DNA of 64,000 nucleotides from Acidobacteriota bacterium (GTDB lineage Bacteria > Acidobacteriota > Vicinamibacteria > Vicinamibacterales > UBA823). This document shows positions 62,970 through 64,000 of this stretch, in pieces. The translations under genes were made by a program, and so were the position numbers. The stretch covers positions 168,236 through 232,235 of the forward strand of contig PCAK01000044.1 of assembly GCA_002730525.1 (NCBI GenBank). The letters are read 5' to 3'. Position 1 is the first letter of the stretch; every line of letters begins with the position of its first letter. Below the pieces are notes generated by a model. That model was not told the DNA's origin. It ran no database searches and saw nothing but the letters and a program-made list of their open reading frames with translations.

Positions 62970-63752
62970 TCAATCAGCGATCGCCCAGGTGCCGGGGACG
63001 ATCGGCCGCGTGCGTGGTAGCCGTCCGAGTCGGGCGAGATTGCCGACGAGGGCCAACACGCCGACAAAGGCGAGCAGTTTGAACAGGTCGAAACCGCGCC
63101 CGGCTGGCAGGTAGGTCCACATCGCCCAGAGCAGCGGCTGCGCGATGCACACCGCCCAGACCGACCCGTAGAAGTACCGCCGCTCGTGCCCCTCGCCTTG
63201 CGTCGACCTCTTGACACGGGGCAGCATGCCAAGCGCGCCCAATATCCACACGGTCACCGCCAGCGGGTAGTACCCGACATCGTAGATCTGGCGGAGGTAC
63301 CACTGCTCGGTCAGCAACGCGACGGCCAGCCCGGTCAGATTGAGGAGGGCGAAGGTCACTACCGCACTCCAGGCGAACGTGTAGCAGACGCGGCGATACA
63401 ACGGATTCGGACGATCTTCGGTGAACCTCAGGATGTAGGGTTTCGGCTCGACGCCGGGAAGCCGCCCGCGCAGTCCAGCCACTCCTGTGCCCACGAGCAC
63501 CGCGCCAAGCCAGAGCCCCATCCGACCGTCGAAGCCGGTCTCGAACAACTCGAACGTGATCGGTCCGGGCGCGATGAAGAAGACCCAGATCCAGATTGGC
63601 CAGTGCAGCACGCGGTAGTAGCCCTTGTTCCGTGCGCGAAATTTCCGCGCCTCGGCGATTTCGACGGGGATGTCGTAGGCGGGGCCAAGAGGCTCGTCTC
63701 TCGTCTCGGTCCGATCGGTCGGCTCTGTTCGATCAGAAAGCATCGGATCCAA
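62970..63752 (-). CDS. Uncharacterised multi-pass membrane protein
   Basis: 260 aa, about 6-7 membrane helices (HWPIWIWVFFIAPGPITFEL, LWLGAVLVGTGVAGL, FAWSAVVTFALLNLTGLAVA, YPLAVTVWILGALGML, WAVCIAQPLLWAMWTYL, LFKLLAFVGVLALVGNLA). The N-terminal 30 residues are acidic. No family recognised. It lies 55 nt upstream of pqqD and may be part of the same RiPP cassette. ATG at 63743 is an alternative start. Confidence 0.6.
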   Translation of the reverse strand: MDPMLSDRTEPTDRTETRDEPLGPAYDIPVEIAEARKFRARNKGYYRVLHWPIWIWVFFIAPGPITFELFETGFDGRMGLWLGAVLVGTGVAGLRGRLPGVEPKPYILRFTEDRPNPLYRRVCYTFAWSAVVTFALLNLTGLAVALLTEQWYLRQIYDVGYYPLAVTVWILGALGMLPRVKRSTQGEGHERRYFYGSVWAVCIAQPLLWAMWTYLPAGRGFDLFKLLAFVGVLALVGNLARLGRLPRTRPIVPGTWAIAD

Positions 63753-64000
63753 ATTCTGTAATCTCCCTCGCGGCAGATCTGCTTTCGGAGGCTCAGGAAC
63801 TGCGAAGAATTATCGGGGCAAGACACCATCTCGACAGGCGCGGGACGCCCCTTGCACATTATTGCCCGACTGCCCTGCCCCCATTGGTGGTCCATTGATT
63901 ATGAGAGAGATCGGGTCAGATTTCCCCTCCCATGAGCCAGCCCGGTCGGCCGTCTCCTTCACCACCACGAGCGCCAGCGCCTGATCGGCGCTGACCGTCC
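63753..64000. other. Right-edge region without recognised gene
   Basis: 248 nt. On the minus strand a short open frame enters from the right edge (TVSADQALALVVVKETADRA then ENGKSDPISL-like), but it is too short to assign. Nothing else was recognised. Confidence 0.3.

Noticed and set aside
63753..64000. Gene fragment at the right edge
   Set aside because: Frame too short and no recognisable family; not enough to name a gene.

Overview
The window is a stretch of a high-GC Gram-negative chromosome, most likely an Acidobacteriota of the Vicinamibacteria type. This is inferred from paired von Willebrand-type secreted proteins of the acidobacterial kind, a Pal lipoprotein with a proline tract, an outer-membrane TolC channel, a DUF4340 gliding-type ABC cassette and a microcompartment locus. 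No marker gene was compared, so the placement is inference. Genes are dense (about 60), with many 4-nt stop/start overlaps, and only one gap exceeds 300 nt (3267-3652).

Layout. 1-3266: a complex I operon nuoA-C-D-H read leftwards, without nuoB between A and C. 3653-12251: two VWA proteins, a broken ccsA-like gene, ispG, a HAD phosphatase, a MATE exporter, a TPR protein and an M28 peptidase. 12260-16602: an envelope/isoprenoid operon uppS-cdsA-dxr-rseP. 16875-18253: truA and pyrE. 18498-21028: a TolC-like channel and a glycosyltransferase. 21181-30347: pyrimidine biosynthesis as two divergent blocks, pyrR-pyrB-pyrC-pyrE2 leftwards (with a PyrR-type RNA leader) and pyrK-pyrD-pyrF rightwards, separated by a membrane phosphatase-like gene. 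30426-37208: Pal, a LysW-like zinc-ribbon protein, a receiver-PilZ protein and a Gld-like ABC exporter cassette. 37223-40214: alaX, queC, queE and, divergently, a selenoprotein. 41177-45386: nth, a 2-hydroxyacid dehydrogenase and a compact bacterial microcompartment locus (one hexamer gene, three pentamer genes, an aldolase with a probable encapsulation helix, a small Cys-rich protein). 45426-53837: the c-di-AMP/cell-wall block cdaA-cdaR-glmM with folP, ftsH and tilS. 54000-61264: a CAU tRNA, a deoxyhypusine-synthase-like protein, queA, fabH, ruvB-ruvA-ruvC, yebC and a methyltransferase. 61285-64000: a zinc alcohol dehydrogenase, a decayed RiPP (lasso-type) cassette and a membrane protein.

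The most striking item is at 39858-40214. An Spx/ArsC-type thiol oxidoreductase has an in-frame UGA exactly where the catalytic cysteine belongs (UxxC motif), and a hairpin with the geometry of a bacterial SECIS lies 16-37 nt downstream. It is almost certainly a selenoprotein that standard gene calling would split or miss. Other leads are the BMC locus with an inverted-repeat element inside it, two families of short inverted-repeat elements whose ends supply the TAG stop codons of upstream genes, an apparent PyrR-binding leader, and a mutually exclusive hairpin pair ahead of the TolC gene.
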